Shown: in pieces, positions 45,299 to 53,969 of the stretch | Layout: every line of letters begins with the position of its first letter | How positions within the stretch are numbered: position 1 is the first letter of the stretch | Assembly: GCA_902791695.1 (NCBI GenBank) | Contig: CADAWR010000001.1 | Location: 1-64,000, forward strand | Length of the DNA: 64,000 nucleotides | Direction: 5' to 3' | From: an uncultured Bacteroidota bacterium | GTDB taxonomy: Bacteria > Bacteroidota > Bacteroidia > Bacteroidales > P3 | Position numbers and translations under genes: made by a program | Notes under the pieces: model-generated | What the model was told of the DNA's origin: nothing | The model's database searches: none | Seen by the model: the letters and a program-made list of their open reading frames with translations, nothing else

Positions 45299-46168
45299 AT
45301 GAGTTTGAAGATTGTTGTACTTGCCAAACAAGTACCTGACACAAGGAATGTTGGCAAGGATGCCATGACGGCGGAGGGTACGGTGAACCGTGCCGCGCTG
45401 CCAGCTATTTTTAACCCCGAAGATTTGAATGCACTGGAGCAGGCGCTCCGCATAAAGGAACAGAACCCCGGCACCACCGTGGGGCTGCTGACCATGGGTC
45501 CGCCGCGCGCCGGCGAGATTATCCGCGAAGGCCTCTACCGTGGTGCCGACACCGGCTGGCTGCTGACCGACCGTCTCTTCGCCGGTGCCGACACGCTGGC
45601 CACAAGCTACGCCTTGGCCACCGCCATCAAGAAGATCGGCAACGTTGACCTCGTCATCGGCGGCCGCCAGGCCATCGACGGCGACACGGCTCAGGTGGGT
45701 CCGCAGGTGGCGCAGAAACTGGGGCTGAACCAAGTGACTTACGCCGAAGAGATACTCAAGGTTGAGAACGGCAAGGCCACCATCCGCCGCATGATCGACG
45801 GCGGCGTCGAGGTGGTGGAAGCTCCGCTGCCTCTGGTGGTTACCGTCAACGGCTCGGCCGCCGAGTGCCGCCCCCAGAACGCCAAGCTGGTGATGAAGTA
45901 CAAGTACGCGGCCTGCCCGCTCGAGGTGGCCGAGGACGACAGCCGCAAGGGTCTCCGCGCCGAGCGCCAGTACCTCAACCTCACGCAATGGAGCGTTGCC
46001 GACGTGGACGGCGACCCCAGCCAGTGCGGCATGAGCGGCTCGCCCACCAAGGTGAAGGAGGTGCAGAGCATCGCCTTCCAGGCCAAGGAGAGCAAGACCC
46101 TCACGGGTGCCGATGCCGATATCGACGGCCTCATAAAAGAATTGTTAAATGATAAGATTATTGGCTGA
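45299..46168 (+). CDS. etfB: Electron transfer flavoprotein, beta subunit
   Basis: A 289-aa EtfB/FixA protein that with EtfA carries electrons from acyl-CoA dehydrogenase. The N-terminal KIVVLAKQVPDT and the conserved DLVIGGRQAIDGDTAQVGPQ AMP/FAD-site motif are clear. Its stop codon shares one base with the etfA start (TGATG). Order etfB-etfA-acd indicates a dedicated acyl-CoA oxidation or reduction module. Confidence 0.95.
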   Translation: MSLKIVVLAKQVPDTRNVGKDAMTAEGTVNRAALPAIFNPEDLNALEQALRIKEQNPGTTVGLLTMGPPRAGEIIREGLYRGADTGWLLTDRLFAGADTLATSYALATAIKKIGNVDLVIGGRQAIDGDTAQVGPQVAQKLGLNQVTYAEEILKVENGKATIRRMIDGGVEVVEAPLPLVVTVNGSAAECRPQNAKLVMKYKYAACPLEVAEDDSRKGLRAERQYLNLTQWSVADVDGDPSQCGMSGSPTKVKEVQSIAFQAKESKTLTGADADIDGLIKELLNDKIIG

Positions 46169-47190
46169 TGAACAACGTATTCGTATATATAGAGATTGAA
46201 GGCACCGAGGTGCGCGAAGTCTCGCAGGAACTTCTGACCAAGGGCCGCAAGCTGGCCAACGAGCTGGGCGTGGAGCTGCACGCTGTGGCTATCGGCACCG
46301 GCATCAAGGGCAAGGTGGAGGAGCAGGTGCTGCCTTACGGTGTGGACAAGCTCTTCGTCTTCGACGCCCCCGAACTGTTCCCCTACACCTCGGCACCGCA
46401 CACGGACATAGTGGTGAACCTCTTCAAGGAGGAGCAGCCGCAGATATGCCTGATGGGCGCCACGGTCATCGGCCGCGACCTCGGCCCGCGCGTATCATCG
46501 TCGCTGACCAGCGGTCTCACCGCCGACTGCACGCAGCTGGAGATAGGCCCATACGAGGACAAGAAGAGCGGCAAGGTGTACGAGAACTTGCTGTACCAGA
46601 TACGTCCCGCCTTCGGCGGCAACATTGTGGCCACCATCGTCAACCCTGACCACCGCCCGCAGATGGCCACGGTGCGCAGCGGCGTCATGCAGAAAGCCGA
46701 ATATGAGGGCAGCTGCAAGAAAGAGGTGGTGTATCCGGAAGTGAGCAAATATGTCGGCCCCGAAGCCTTTGTAGTGAAGGTGCTCGACCACCATGTGGAG
46801 GCCGCCAAGCACAACCTCAAGGGCGCTCCCATCGTGGTGGCCGGCGGCTACGGCGTGGGCTCGAAGGAGGGCTTCGACAGTCTGTTCGAGCTGGCCAAGG
46901 TGCTGCACGGCGAGGTGGGCGGAAGCCGCGCTGCCGTCGACGCCGGCTGGATTGACAACGACCGCCAGATTGGCCAGACGGGCGTAACGGTGCACCCCAA
47001 GGTGTACATTGCCTGCGGCATCAGCGGACAAATACAGCACATAGCTGGCATGCAGGACTCGGGCATCATCATCAGCATCAACAGCGACCCCGAGGCCCCC
47101 ATCAACAAGATAGCCGACTATGTCATCACCGGCACGGTTGAGGAGGTTGTCCCGAAGATGATTAAGTATTACAAACAGAACAGCAAATAA
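46168..47190 (+). CDS. etfA: Electron transfer flavoprotein, alpha subunit
   Basis: A 340-aa EtfA. The FAD-binding C-terminal half has the subunit signature (GISGQIQHIAGMQDSG, then SINSDPEAPINKIADY) and, earlier, GGYGVGS and GQTGVTV. Coupled to etfB, and 2 bp before the acyl-CoA dehydrogenase gene. It cannot be decided from sequence alone whether this complex is bifurcating. Confidence 0.95.
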   Translation: MNNVFVYIEIEGTEVREVSQELLTKGRKLANELGVELHAVAIGTGIKGKVEEQVLPYGVDKLFVFDAPELFPYTSAPHTDIVVNLFKEEQPQICLMGATVIGRDLGPRVSSSLTSGLTADCTQLEIGPYEDKKSGKVYENLLYQIRPAFGGNIVATIVNPDHRPQMATVRSGVMQKAEYEGSCKKEVVYPEVSKYVGPEAFVVKVLDHHVEAAKHNLKGAPIVVAGGYGVGSKEGFDSLFELAKVLHGEVGGSRAAVDAGWIDNDRQIGQTGVTVHPKVYIACGISGQIQHIAGMQDSGIIISINSDPEAPINKIADYVITGTVEEVVPKMIKYYKQNSK

Positions 47191-47192
47191 TT

Positions 47193-48896
47193 ATGGCAAA
47201 CTACTATACCGACCATCCTGAGATAGCGTTCCATCTGGAGCATCCGCAAATGAAGCGTCTGGTCGAGCTTCGCGAAAAGAATTACGAGGACGCCCAGAAG
47301 GGCATCGACTACGCCCCCGTGGACTTCGAGGACACCATAGAGAACTACCGCCGCATCCTTGAGATTACCGGCGATGTGGCCGCCAACGTCATAGAGCCCA
47401 ACTCGGAGAGCGTGGACCTTGAGGGACCGCACCTGGAGAACAACCGCATGGTGTATGCCAGCAAGACCAAGGAGAACCTCGATGTGACCCGCAAGGCTGG
47501 CCTTTACGGCGTAAGCATGCCGCGCCGCTACGGCGGACTCAACCTCCCCAGTGTCGTCTTCAGCATGATGAGCGAGATTATCAGTGCCTCAGACGCCGGT
47601 TTCCAGAACATCTGGAGCCTGCAGAGCTGCATAGACACCCTGTACGAGTTCGGCAGCGAGGAGCAGAGGCAGAAGTACATACCGCGCATCTGCGCCGGTG
47701 AGACCATGAGCATGGACCTTACAGAGCCCGACGCCGGCAGCGACCTGCAGCGCGTGATGCTCAAGGCCACATTCGACGAGAAGGAGAATTGCTGGCGACT
47801 CAATGGCGTGAAGCGTTTCATCACCAACGGCGACTCGGACATCCACCTTGTGCTCGCCCGCAGCGAAGAGGGCACCAAGGACGGCCGCGGCCTCTCGATG
47901 TTCATCTACGACAAGCGCAACGGCGGCGTCGACGTGCGCCACATTGAGCACAAGCTCGGCATCCACGGCAGCCCCACCTGCGAGCTGACCTACAAGAACG
48001 CCAAGGCCGAACTCTGCGGTGACCGCAAGATGGGCCTCATCAAATATGTCATGGCCCTGATGAACGGCGCCCGCCTCGGCATCGCCGCCCAGAGCGTCGG
48101 CGTGGAGCAGGAAGCCTACAACGAAGGCCTCGCCTATGCACGCGAGCGTGCCCAGTTCGGCCAGAAGATAATACAGTTCCCCGCCGTCTACGACATGCTT
48201 AGCCGTATGAAAGCCAAGCTCGACGCCGGCCGCAGCCTGCTGTACCAGACCGCACGCTATGTAGACCTATACAAGAGTCTTGAAGACATACAGCGCGACC
48301 GCAAGCTCACGCCCGAAGAGCGCACCGAGATGAAGACTTACAGCCGCTTGGCTGACGCCTTCACGCCCATAGCCAAAGGCATGAACAGCGAGTACGCCAG
48401 CCAGAACGCCTACGATGCCATAAGCATACATGGCGGCTCAGGCTTCATCATGGAATACAAGAGCCAGCGCCTCTACCGCGACGCCCGCATCTTCAGCATC
48501 TACGAAGGCACCACACAGCTGCAGGTTGTCGCCGCAGTGCGCTACATCACCAATGGCACCTACCTGCAGGTGATGCGCGACATGATGGCCAAAACTCCCG
48601 AATGCGAACAGAAGAGCCGTATAGCTCCGCTCATTGACCTCTACGAGAAGGCCGTGGCCTACGTCAACGAGGCCAACAGCCAAGATGTGCACGACTTCTT
48701 GGCACGCCGCCTCTACGACATGACCTGCGAGATTATTATGTCGCTCCTCATCATTGACGACGCCAGCCGCGCCCCAGAGCTCTTCGAGAAGAGCGCCAAC
48801 GTGTATGTCCGCATGACCGAGGAAGATGTATGTGCCAAGTGCTACTACGTAATGCACTTCACTGAAGCCGACCTTGCCAGCTTCCGCGCCGAGTAA
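47193..48896 (+). CDS. Acyl-CoA dehydrogenase
   Basis: A 567-aa flavoprotein, longer than classical acyl-CoA dehydrogenases (about 380-400) because of N- and C-terminal additions, a form common in Bacteroidetes. Motifs: DLTEPDAGSD (FAD and substrate), KRFITNGDSD, and IYEGTTQLQ near 433, whose Glu is the likely catalytic base. It should interconvert acyl-CoA and enoyl-CoA with EtfAB as electron partner; whether it runs in oxidation or reduction is unknown. Confidence 0.92.
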   Translation: MANYYTDHPEIAFHLEHPQMKRLVELREKNYEDAQKGIDYAPVDFEDTIENYRRILEITGDVAANVIEPNSESVDLEGPHLENNRMVYASKTKENLDVTRKAGLYGVSMPRRYGGLNLPSVVFSMMSEIISASDAGFQNIWSLQSCIDTLYEFGSEEQRQKYIPRICAGETMSMDLTEPDAGSDLQRVMLKATFDEKENCWRLNGVKRFITNGDSDIHLVLARSEEGTKDGRGLSMFIYDKRNGGVDVRHIEHKLGIHGSPTCELTYKNAKAELCGDRKMGLIKYVMALMNGARLGIAAQSVGVEQEAYNEGLAYARERAQFGQKIIQFPAVYDMLSRMKAKLDAGRSLLYQTARYVDLYKSLEDIQRDRKLTPEERTEMKTYSRLADAFTPIAKGMNSEYASQNAYDAISIHGGSGFIMEYKSQRLYRDARIFSIYEGTTQLQVVAAVRYITNGTYLQVMRDMMAKTPECEQKSRIAPLIDLYEKAVAYVNEANSQDVHDFLARRLYDMTCEIIMSLLIIDDASRAPELFEKSANVYVRMTEEDVCAKCYYVMHFTEADLASFRAE

Positions 48897-48902
48897 ACAC
48901 CC

Positions 48903-49973
48903 ATGCAGACGCTGCATAAAATATGGTTGCCCCTTGTGTTGCTTGTGTTGCTACACACAGCCGCCAAGGGGCAACCTATTCATTATGCTGTCAGCGGCAC
49001 CTATGGCAGCGTGATTGCCACCAACGGCTCGCCGTTCGACGGGCGGTCGCCTACTGGCGGCATCGATGTGGCAGCGCTGTGGAGCCACAACGACACCTGC
49101 ATCTTCTGGCATCGCTTCTGGGATGAGCCCATGATTGGGGTGCGAATGAACTACGCCCATATATGGAACAGTGTGGCGGGCGACCGCATAGGGCTGGCAT
49201 GGACACTCAACGGCCTCCTTATCGGGCATCTCAACTGGGTGTACAGCGTGGGGCTGTCGATGTACACCAAGCCATACAGCATTACGCACGACACCAACAA
49301 CACCTTCATAGGCTCATCGCTGAATTGCTTGATTGACCTGGGCTTTATGTACGAACAGCCGCTGACAAATGCACTTACATTGACACTGACAGGCAAGCTG
49401 GTGCATTCCAGCAACGGCTACATGTACAAACCCAACCACGGCCTCAACTATATACAGGCAGAGCTGGGCTTACGGTTCGGTCCAGTGAGGCGCTCTTACC
49501 ACCACCGTCCCTCATTCTTCAGCGACAGCAGTTTCCATGCCTACGGCAGGCCGTTCCTCTTGGTCTCCTCCGGTGCAGTTATGTCGCGCTACGACGATAT
49601 TGACGACATCATCTATTACCCTACCTACACGATTCAGCTGGGGTACATACAGCGTGTGCATCCCTGTTTCTCGGTCGGCGGTTCATTAGATCTAAGTTAC
49701 AACTTCTCGCACCGACATATGGCACCCACAGACGAACTGCCGGTATATCCTGCTGCTTTCGGATTCTTCGATACACAATGGGGGTCGTTGACACTGCGTC
49801 TCGGCTTGGCGCACTACCTAGCCTACTACCCACTCAACTGGGAGCAGTATTATGAGCGCGTGGCGGTATACTATAGAATAGGCGATGCCGGCCATCATCT
49901 GGTCGGCGCCGGCATGAAAGTGCACTACGACCACATCGACTTCATCGAGTGGTCGTACATCTATGAGTTTTAA
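48903..49973 (+). CDS. PagL/acyloxyacyl hydrolase-like outer membrane protein
   Basis: A 356-aa protein with a signal peptide (ending AAKGQ) and barrel-like strands. A KLVHSSNGYMYKPNHGLNYI stretch near 165-185 followed by AELGLRF resembles the PagL active region (His-x-Ser-Asn with a downstream Glu), so it may deacylate lipid A. It begins 6 bp after the acyl-CoA dehydrogenase gene and may share its transcript. The family assignment is by motif and moderately certain; the catalytic role is inferred. Confidence 0.65.
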   Translation: MQTLHKIWLPLVLLVLLHTAAKGQPIHYAVSGTYGSVIATNGSPFDGRSPTGGIDVAALWSHNDTCIFWHRFWDEPMIGVRMNYAHIWNSVAGDRIGLAWTLNGLLIGHLNWVYSVGLSMYTKPYSITHDTNNTFIGSSLNCLIDLGFMYEQPLTNALTLTLTGKLVHSSNGYMYKPNHGLNYIQAELGLRFGPVRRSYHHRPSFFSDSSFHAYGRPFLLVSSGAVMSRYDDIDDIIYYPTYTIQLGYIQRVHPCFSVGGSLDLSYNFSHRHMAPTDELPVYPAAFGFFDTQWGSLTLRLGLAHYLAYYPLNWEQYYERVAVYYRIGDAGHHLVGAGMKVHYDHIDFIEWSYIYEF

Positions 49974-49980
49974 TTAAGCC

Positions 49981-50475
49981 TTAGGCGTCAGCAAACACTT
50001 TGCCATCCTGCAGCGTGACCTGCAGCTTGGTGTACTCGCTGTGAAAGTCGTTTTTCAAACGGTCAAGGTAGCGACGACTCTCCCAGTGGCACATAGGCAG
50101 GTCATGCAACAGACAATTGCCGCAAGTCTCGGGCGTAGTAGCGGGAACCTCTCGTTGAGTGAGTATCCACTCGAGGCACTCGATGGTGAGGCGACGCATA
50201 TCCTCAACTGAATAGTTGCCCGTCATAATGACATACATGCCTGTGAGGCAACCCATAGGCCCCACATACACCACGTCGTCCTTGGCCTCCGAATTGCGGA
50301 ACCAAGTGGCCATAAGATGCTCAAGGCTGTGCATGGCCGCCGGAGCCACTGCCGGTTCTTGATTAGGCTCGGTGATACGTAGGTCAAAGGTAGTAAAGCC
50401 CTTGTCGACGCGCGACACATAGATGCCGGGCTTCAAATGAGTATGGTCTATTGTGAAACTCTGTATTACTTCCAT
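49981..50475 (-). CDS. luxS: S-ribosylhomocysteine lyase
   Basis: A 164-aa enzyme that splits S-ribosylhomocysteine into homocysteine and the AI-2 precursor DPD. Metal ligands His49 and His53 (HSLEH) and Cys118 (TCGN) are present, as is the active-site Cys76 (GPMGCLTGM). It follows mtnN by 5 bp, so the two steps that recycle SAH lie together. Cytosolic. Whether AI-2 signals in this organism cannot be told. Confidence 0.96.
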   Translation of the reverse strand: MEVIQSFTIDHTHLKPGIYVSRVDKGFTTFDLRITEPNQEPAVAPAAMHSLEHLMATWFRNSEAKDDVVYVGPMGCLTGMYVIMTGNYSVEDMRRLTIECLEWILTQREVPATTPETCGNCLLHDLPMCHWESRRYLDRLKNDFHSEYTKLQVTLQDGKVFADA

Positions 50476-50480
50476 ATAAC

Positions 50481-51143
50481 TTACAATAATTCAAGGTACT
50501 TATTAACAAACCGGAACGAGCGGTCGCACATCGAGGCGAGGAAATCATCCCACTGCTGCTGATGGTCCTCCGTATTGCCAGGCGTATCACTGATTACGCG
50601 AAGGCTCATGAACGGAATATTCATCAAATAGCACGTCTGCGCAATGGCTGCACTCTCCATGTCACACGCCAACCCATCGGGGAAATGTCGTTTGATATTG
50701 TTCTGACGCTCACGGTCGGTGATAAACTGATCGCCTGTACATATTAGTCCTGTCATAAGACGTTCGCCTTCTTCACGCGGCACCTTAAGCGCCGTGTCTA
50801 CAAGGTGCTGAGCTGCATCGTATCGTGCCGGCAATCCCTGCACCTGACCGTGGACAGAACCAAGTCCACCACAATCAACATCGTGATAAACGCATTGTGT
50901 AGCAGCCATCACGTCCATCACCTTCATAAGTGGGTCAATGCCGCCGGCAAGACCAGTACTGATGATGGCATCAGGATGGTGCTCATAAATGAGACGCATG
51001 GTGCCTACCGCAGCGTTCACCTTGCCAATGCCGCACTGCCACAGTATTATTTCATTGTTGCCCAGCCGTCCGCTGTCGCCGCCAAGAGCATCGCGCATCT
51101 GGCGATACTCAATGTCCATTGCTATTATAACACCTATCTTCAT
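50481..51143 (-). CDS. mtnN: MTA/SAH nucleosidase
   Basis: A 220-aa nucleosidase (Pfs) that removes adenine from methylthioadenosine and S-adenosylhomocysteine, supplying the LuxS substrate. The N-terminal GVIIAMDIEYRQM, VNAAVGT, STGLAGGID, and ISDTPGN (catalytic Asp) are conserved. Located directly before luxS on one transcript. Confidence 0.94.
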   Translation of the reverse strand: MKIGVIIAMDIEYRQMRDALGGDSGRLGNNEIILWQCGIGKVNAAVGTMRLIYEHHPDAIISTGLAGGIDPLMKVMDVMAATQCVYHDVDCGGLGSVHGQVQGLPARYDAAQHLVDTALKVPREEGERLMTGLICTGDQFITDRERQNNIKRHFPDGLACDMESAAIAQTCYLMNIPFMSLRVISDTPGNTEDHQQQWDDFLASMCDRSFRFVNKYLELL

Positions 51144-51151
51144 ATCGTTTG

Positions 51152-51159
51152 CAAAAATA
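51152..51159 (-). promoter_or_regulatory. -7 element for mtnN-luxS
   Basis: Plus CAAAAATA reads TATTTTTG on the minus strand, 8 bp upstream of the mtnN ATG. No -33 element placed. Confidence 0.45.
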
Positions 51160-51247
51160 CGACTTTTTTTGATATTTGGTGCGACACTGTATAATATTAT
51201 CCCTTAACATCCGTTATAAGAACATCTTAAAATATCAACAATAGACT

Positions 51248-52474
51248 ATGAAACGCTGGTTTAGAGTCGTCATAATATCCATTTTCGCCCTTGCGGCCGT
51301 CAGTTTGGTGGTCATCCAGCTGGTGCAGACACGCCGCTCGCTCTCTATCAGTGACAATATGTTCAGCGTCAGTGTCGGCAATGCCATGGAGGATGTCATA
51401 AACCAACTTGACAACGACAATCCTAATGCAACCACATCCTTCAGCTACCAAGACCTCGACTCGCTCATTGTCGAAGAGCTCATCATCAATGGCATTGACA
51501 TGCACCCTGTCATCGGAGTATACGATGGCTCTCAAGGCTCGTTCCTCTACAGCTCCGATCCACGCCGCGAAACCGACCTTGTCAACTCGCCTTACCGATA
51601 CAGTTTCCGTCCACAAGGCGTAGTCTCCACAAACCAGTTCTTCATCATCCTCAGCTTCTCATGGGCCGACCTCTTTCTGCAGCGAAACCCATCCATATAT
51701 CTCTACATGAGCAGCTTCCTCATACTCGTCATAGCCGCCATGTTCTTCATATCGCTGCGCACCATCTCTAACCAGCGCAAGCTCGACCAAATGAAGGGCG
51801 AGTTCATCAACAACATGACCCACGAAATCAAGACGCCCATATCCACCATAAGCCTCGCCTGTGAGATGCTGAGCGACGAAAGCATCTCGCAGGATGTCGC
51901 ATCACGCTCAAACTTCATTGGCATAATCTCCGATGAGAACCAACGCATGCGTGTCCTTGTGGAGACTATTCTCCAGAGCGCCAAGATGTCGAACAAGAAC
52001 TTCACCATCAATCCCAAAGAGGTGGACATCAACGACATCGTCGACAAAGTACTCAATAGCTTCAAGCTCACTTTCGCCAACCGCAGCGGTATTGTTGAGA
52101 AACACCTCAACGCCAATCCGTCCGTCATCATTGCCGACGAGTTGCACATGACCAACCTAATCTACAACCTCGTCGACAACGGCATCAAATACTCCAACGG
52201 AGCGCCACATATTGAAGTTAGCACCTCCATCGACGGAAAACATTTCCTCCTGAGCATCAAGGACCATGGCATCGGCATCAGCAAGGCCGACCAGAAGCAC
52301 ATTTTCGAGAAATTCTACCGTGTCTCCACGGGCAACGTACACAACGTGAAAGGCTTCGGCATAGGTCTCAACTATGTGGCACAGGTGGTGCGTCTGCATC
52401 ACGGCCACATCACCGTGGAGAGCGAGCCCGGCCACGGCTCCACCTTCATTGTTTCACTGCCTATCAACGGCTGA
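51248..52474 (+). CDS. Membrane sensor histidine kinase
   Basis: A 408-aa kinase with two transmembrane helices (about 7-27 and 151-171) flanking a periplasmic sensor of about 120 residues. HisKA domain with His192 in MTHEIKTP, then HATPase with NLVDNGIKYSN (N box), DHGIGIS (G1) and GFGIGLNYV (G2). The plan resembles RprX of Bacteroides. No response regulator gene is adjacent in this window, so its partner is elsewhere. The stop lies one base before the stop of the convergent hydrolase. Confidence 0.92.
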   Translation: MKRWFRVVIISIFALAAVSLVVIQLVQTRRSLSISDNMFSVSVGNAMEDVINQLDNDNPNATTSFSYQDLDSLIVEELIINGIDMHPVIGVYDGSQGSFLYSSDPRRETDLVNSPYRYSFRPQGVVSTNQFFIILSFSWADLFLQRNPSIYLYMSSFLILVIAAMFFISLRTISNQRKLDQMKGEFINNMTHEIKTPISTISLACEMLSDESISQDVASRSNFIGIISDENQRMRVLVETILQSAKMSNKNFTINPKEVDINDIVDKVLNSFKLTFANRSGIVEKHLNANPSVIIADELHMTNLIYNLVDNGIKYSNGAPHIEVSTSIDGKHFLLSIKDHGIGISKADQKHIFEKFYRVSTGNVHNVKGFGIGLNYVAQVVRLHHGHITVESEPGHGSTFIVSLPING

Positions 52475-52475
52475 C

Positions 52476-53810
52476 CTACAGCCCCAATATCCAATCGGCC
52501 ACAGCCTTCATCGCTTCAGGCGCAAAGGTCTCTTCTATTAGCATGTATTCCGTTGCATCGCCAGTACTGCAATGCTGGAACATGTGATTCAACCCCTCCA
52601 TCCGTCGGCAGTCTGCCTTAGGGCACAGCTCTTTGATACGCATCAGGTTGGGCTTCGCCACCACTTGGCAGTCTTTCGTGCCGTTCAATGCAAGCACGGG
52701 GCATTTCACCCTCGGCAGATACTCGGCCGGATCAAGCGCAATGAACGACCTCATCCAGCGCGTGTCGAGCTGCTGCTTCAATGCATGGCCCATACCTTTC
52801 TTCAGCTCCACACTGTCGGCCTCCGACTTATCAAGACCCTCTATGTGGCGCACTATCACAGCCTGATACTCTTTTATCGTGCTTCCTTGCGGCAAGCCCA
52901 TCAGTTCCCTCATGCAGGCTCCACGAACCTTGCAGAGACGTTCACTCACTCCGCGTGAGCGGAAAAGGGCCTCGTTCTGCTGAACCATAACTTCGAGGCC
53001 ACTGCAGCCTTGTCCGGCAAGCATCACCACGAATCTTACATCCTTGTCCTTTGCTGCCACCATGGGGGCAATTGCTCCACCTTCACTATGTCCACCTATG
53101 CCAAGACGCTTAGCATCCACATGCCTGTTGCCCTTCACGGCATTGAACATCGCTTCCGCATCCTCGGCGAAGAGACGCGTGTCGGCATTCTCCACTTCGC
53201 CGGTACTGGCCCCCACACCTCGGTCGTCATATCGCAGCACAGCAATACCCCGCGATGCCAAGTAGTCGGCCAGCACCAGAAAAGGCTTGTGCTGCATTAT
53301 CTCCTCGTCGCGGTTCTGCTGCCCGCTGCCGCTGACCAGCACCACGCAGGGATACCGCCCCCCACCCTTCGGAAAGGTGAGCGTGCCCTCCAGATGTACG
53401 GCGTGGCCTTGGCTGTCGGTGTAGTCGGCCGCTATGGTCTCTTCGTCAAAGCCATACGGCGCCACTGGCATCTGCGGACGGCGCAGCTGGTACAAAGTGT
53501 CGGCTGGCACAAAACTGATGTTCTCTTTCATGAAGCCTTGCTTCCAATAGCCGCTCCAGCCGTCGGCATCGCGCGTCAGCACCGTCTTGAAGCCAATGCT
53601 GCTGCATTCTATTCGCAGCGTATCGTTACGCAGGCTCCACCCGCTCACCGGTATCGCATCCTGCGACTGCAGCGGACTGTAGATCTCTGCCGCAGAGTCC
53701 TTCAAGTGTATGCACAACACCAATCCGGTCTGCTTGCTCATTCCTGTAAACCACTGTGCGTGGACCGTCAGGCCCACGCACAGCATCATTGCTATTGCAA
53801 TCTTCTTCAT
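52476..53810 (-). CDS. Secreted alpha/beta hydrolase
   Basis: A 444-aa protein with a signal peptide (ending TVHAQ), an N-terminal beta domain of about 110 residues and an alpha/beta hydrolase domain. The catalytic triad is Ser in GGHSEGG, Asp in NGTKDCQV and His in GLNHMFQ; the oxyanion stretch is VSGSGQQNRD. Family features point to an esterase or peptidase of the periplasm. Start at ATG 53810. It is the last gene of the SPFH-NatAB-RHH unit, 9 bp after the RHH gene. Confidence 0.87.
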   Translation of the reverse strand: MKKIAIAMMLCVGLTVHAQWFTGMSKQTGLVLCIHLKDSAAEIYSPLQSQDAIPVSGWSLRNDTLRIECSSIGFKTVLTRDADGWSGYWKQGFMKENISFVPADTLYQLRRPQMPVAPYGFDEETIAADYTDSQGHAVHLEGTLTFPKGGGRYPCVVLVSGSGQQNRDEEIMQHKPFLVLADYLASRGIAVLRYDDRGVGASTGEVENADTRLFAEDAEAMFNAVKGNRHVDAKRLGIGGHSEGGAIAPMVAAKDKDVRFVVMLAGQGCSGLEVMVQQNEALFRSRGVSERLCKVRGACMRELMGLPQGSTIKEYQAVIVRHIEGLDKSEADSVELKKGMGHALKQQLDTRWMRSFIALDPAEYLPRVKCPVLALNGTKDCQVVAKPNLMRIKELCPKADCRRMEGLNHMFQHCSTGDATEYMLIEETFAPEAMKAVADWILGL

Positions 53811-53819
53811 TTGTCTCAA

Positions 53820-53969
53820 CTACTTTTTAGGCATCCGCTTGGCCTTTTTCAAGGCTTCGGCTATTATCCATTCTATCTGCCCATTGGCACTGCGGAACTC
53901 GTCCGCGGCCCATTTCTCAATGGCGTCGTAGACTTCCGAGTCAATTCGCAGTGCAAAATTCTTCTTCAT
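53820..53969 (-). CDS. Small ribbon-helix-helix (Arc-like) protein
   Basis: A 49-aa protein read directly from the sequence (MKKNFALRIDSEVYDAIE ... EALKKAKRMPKK). The short N-terminal strand FALRID followed by two helices is the ribbon-helix-helix plan of Arc/CopG DNA-binding proteins. Its ATG overlaps the stop of the ABC permease gene (ATGA), and the hydrolase gene starts 9 bp after its stop. It could regulate this operon. No toxin partner is evident. Confidence 0.8.
   Translation of the reverse strand: MKKNFALRIDSEVYDAIEKWAADEFRSANGQIEWIIAEALKKAKRMPKK

Noticed and set aside
53820..53969. Toxin-antitoxin module
   Set aside because: The RHH protein resembles an antitoxin fold, but both neighbours are an ABC permease and a secreted hydrolase; no toxin candidate is present.
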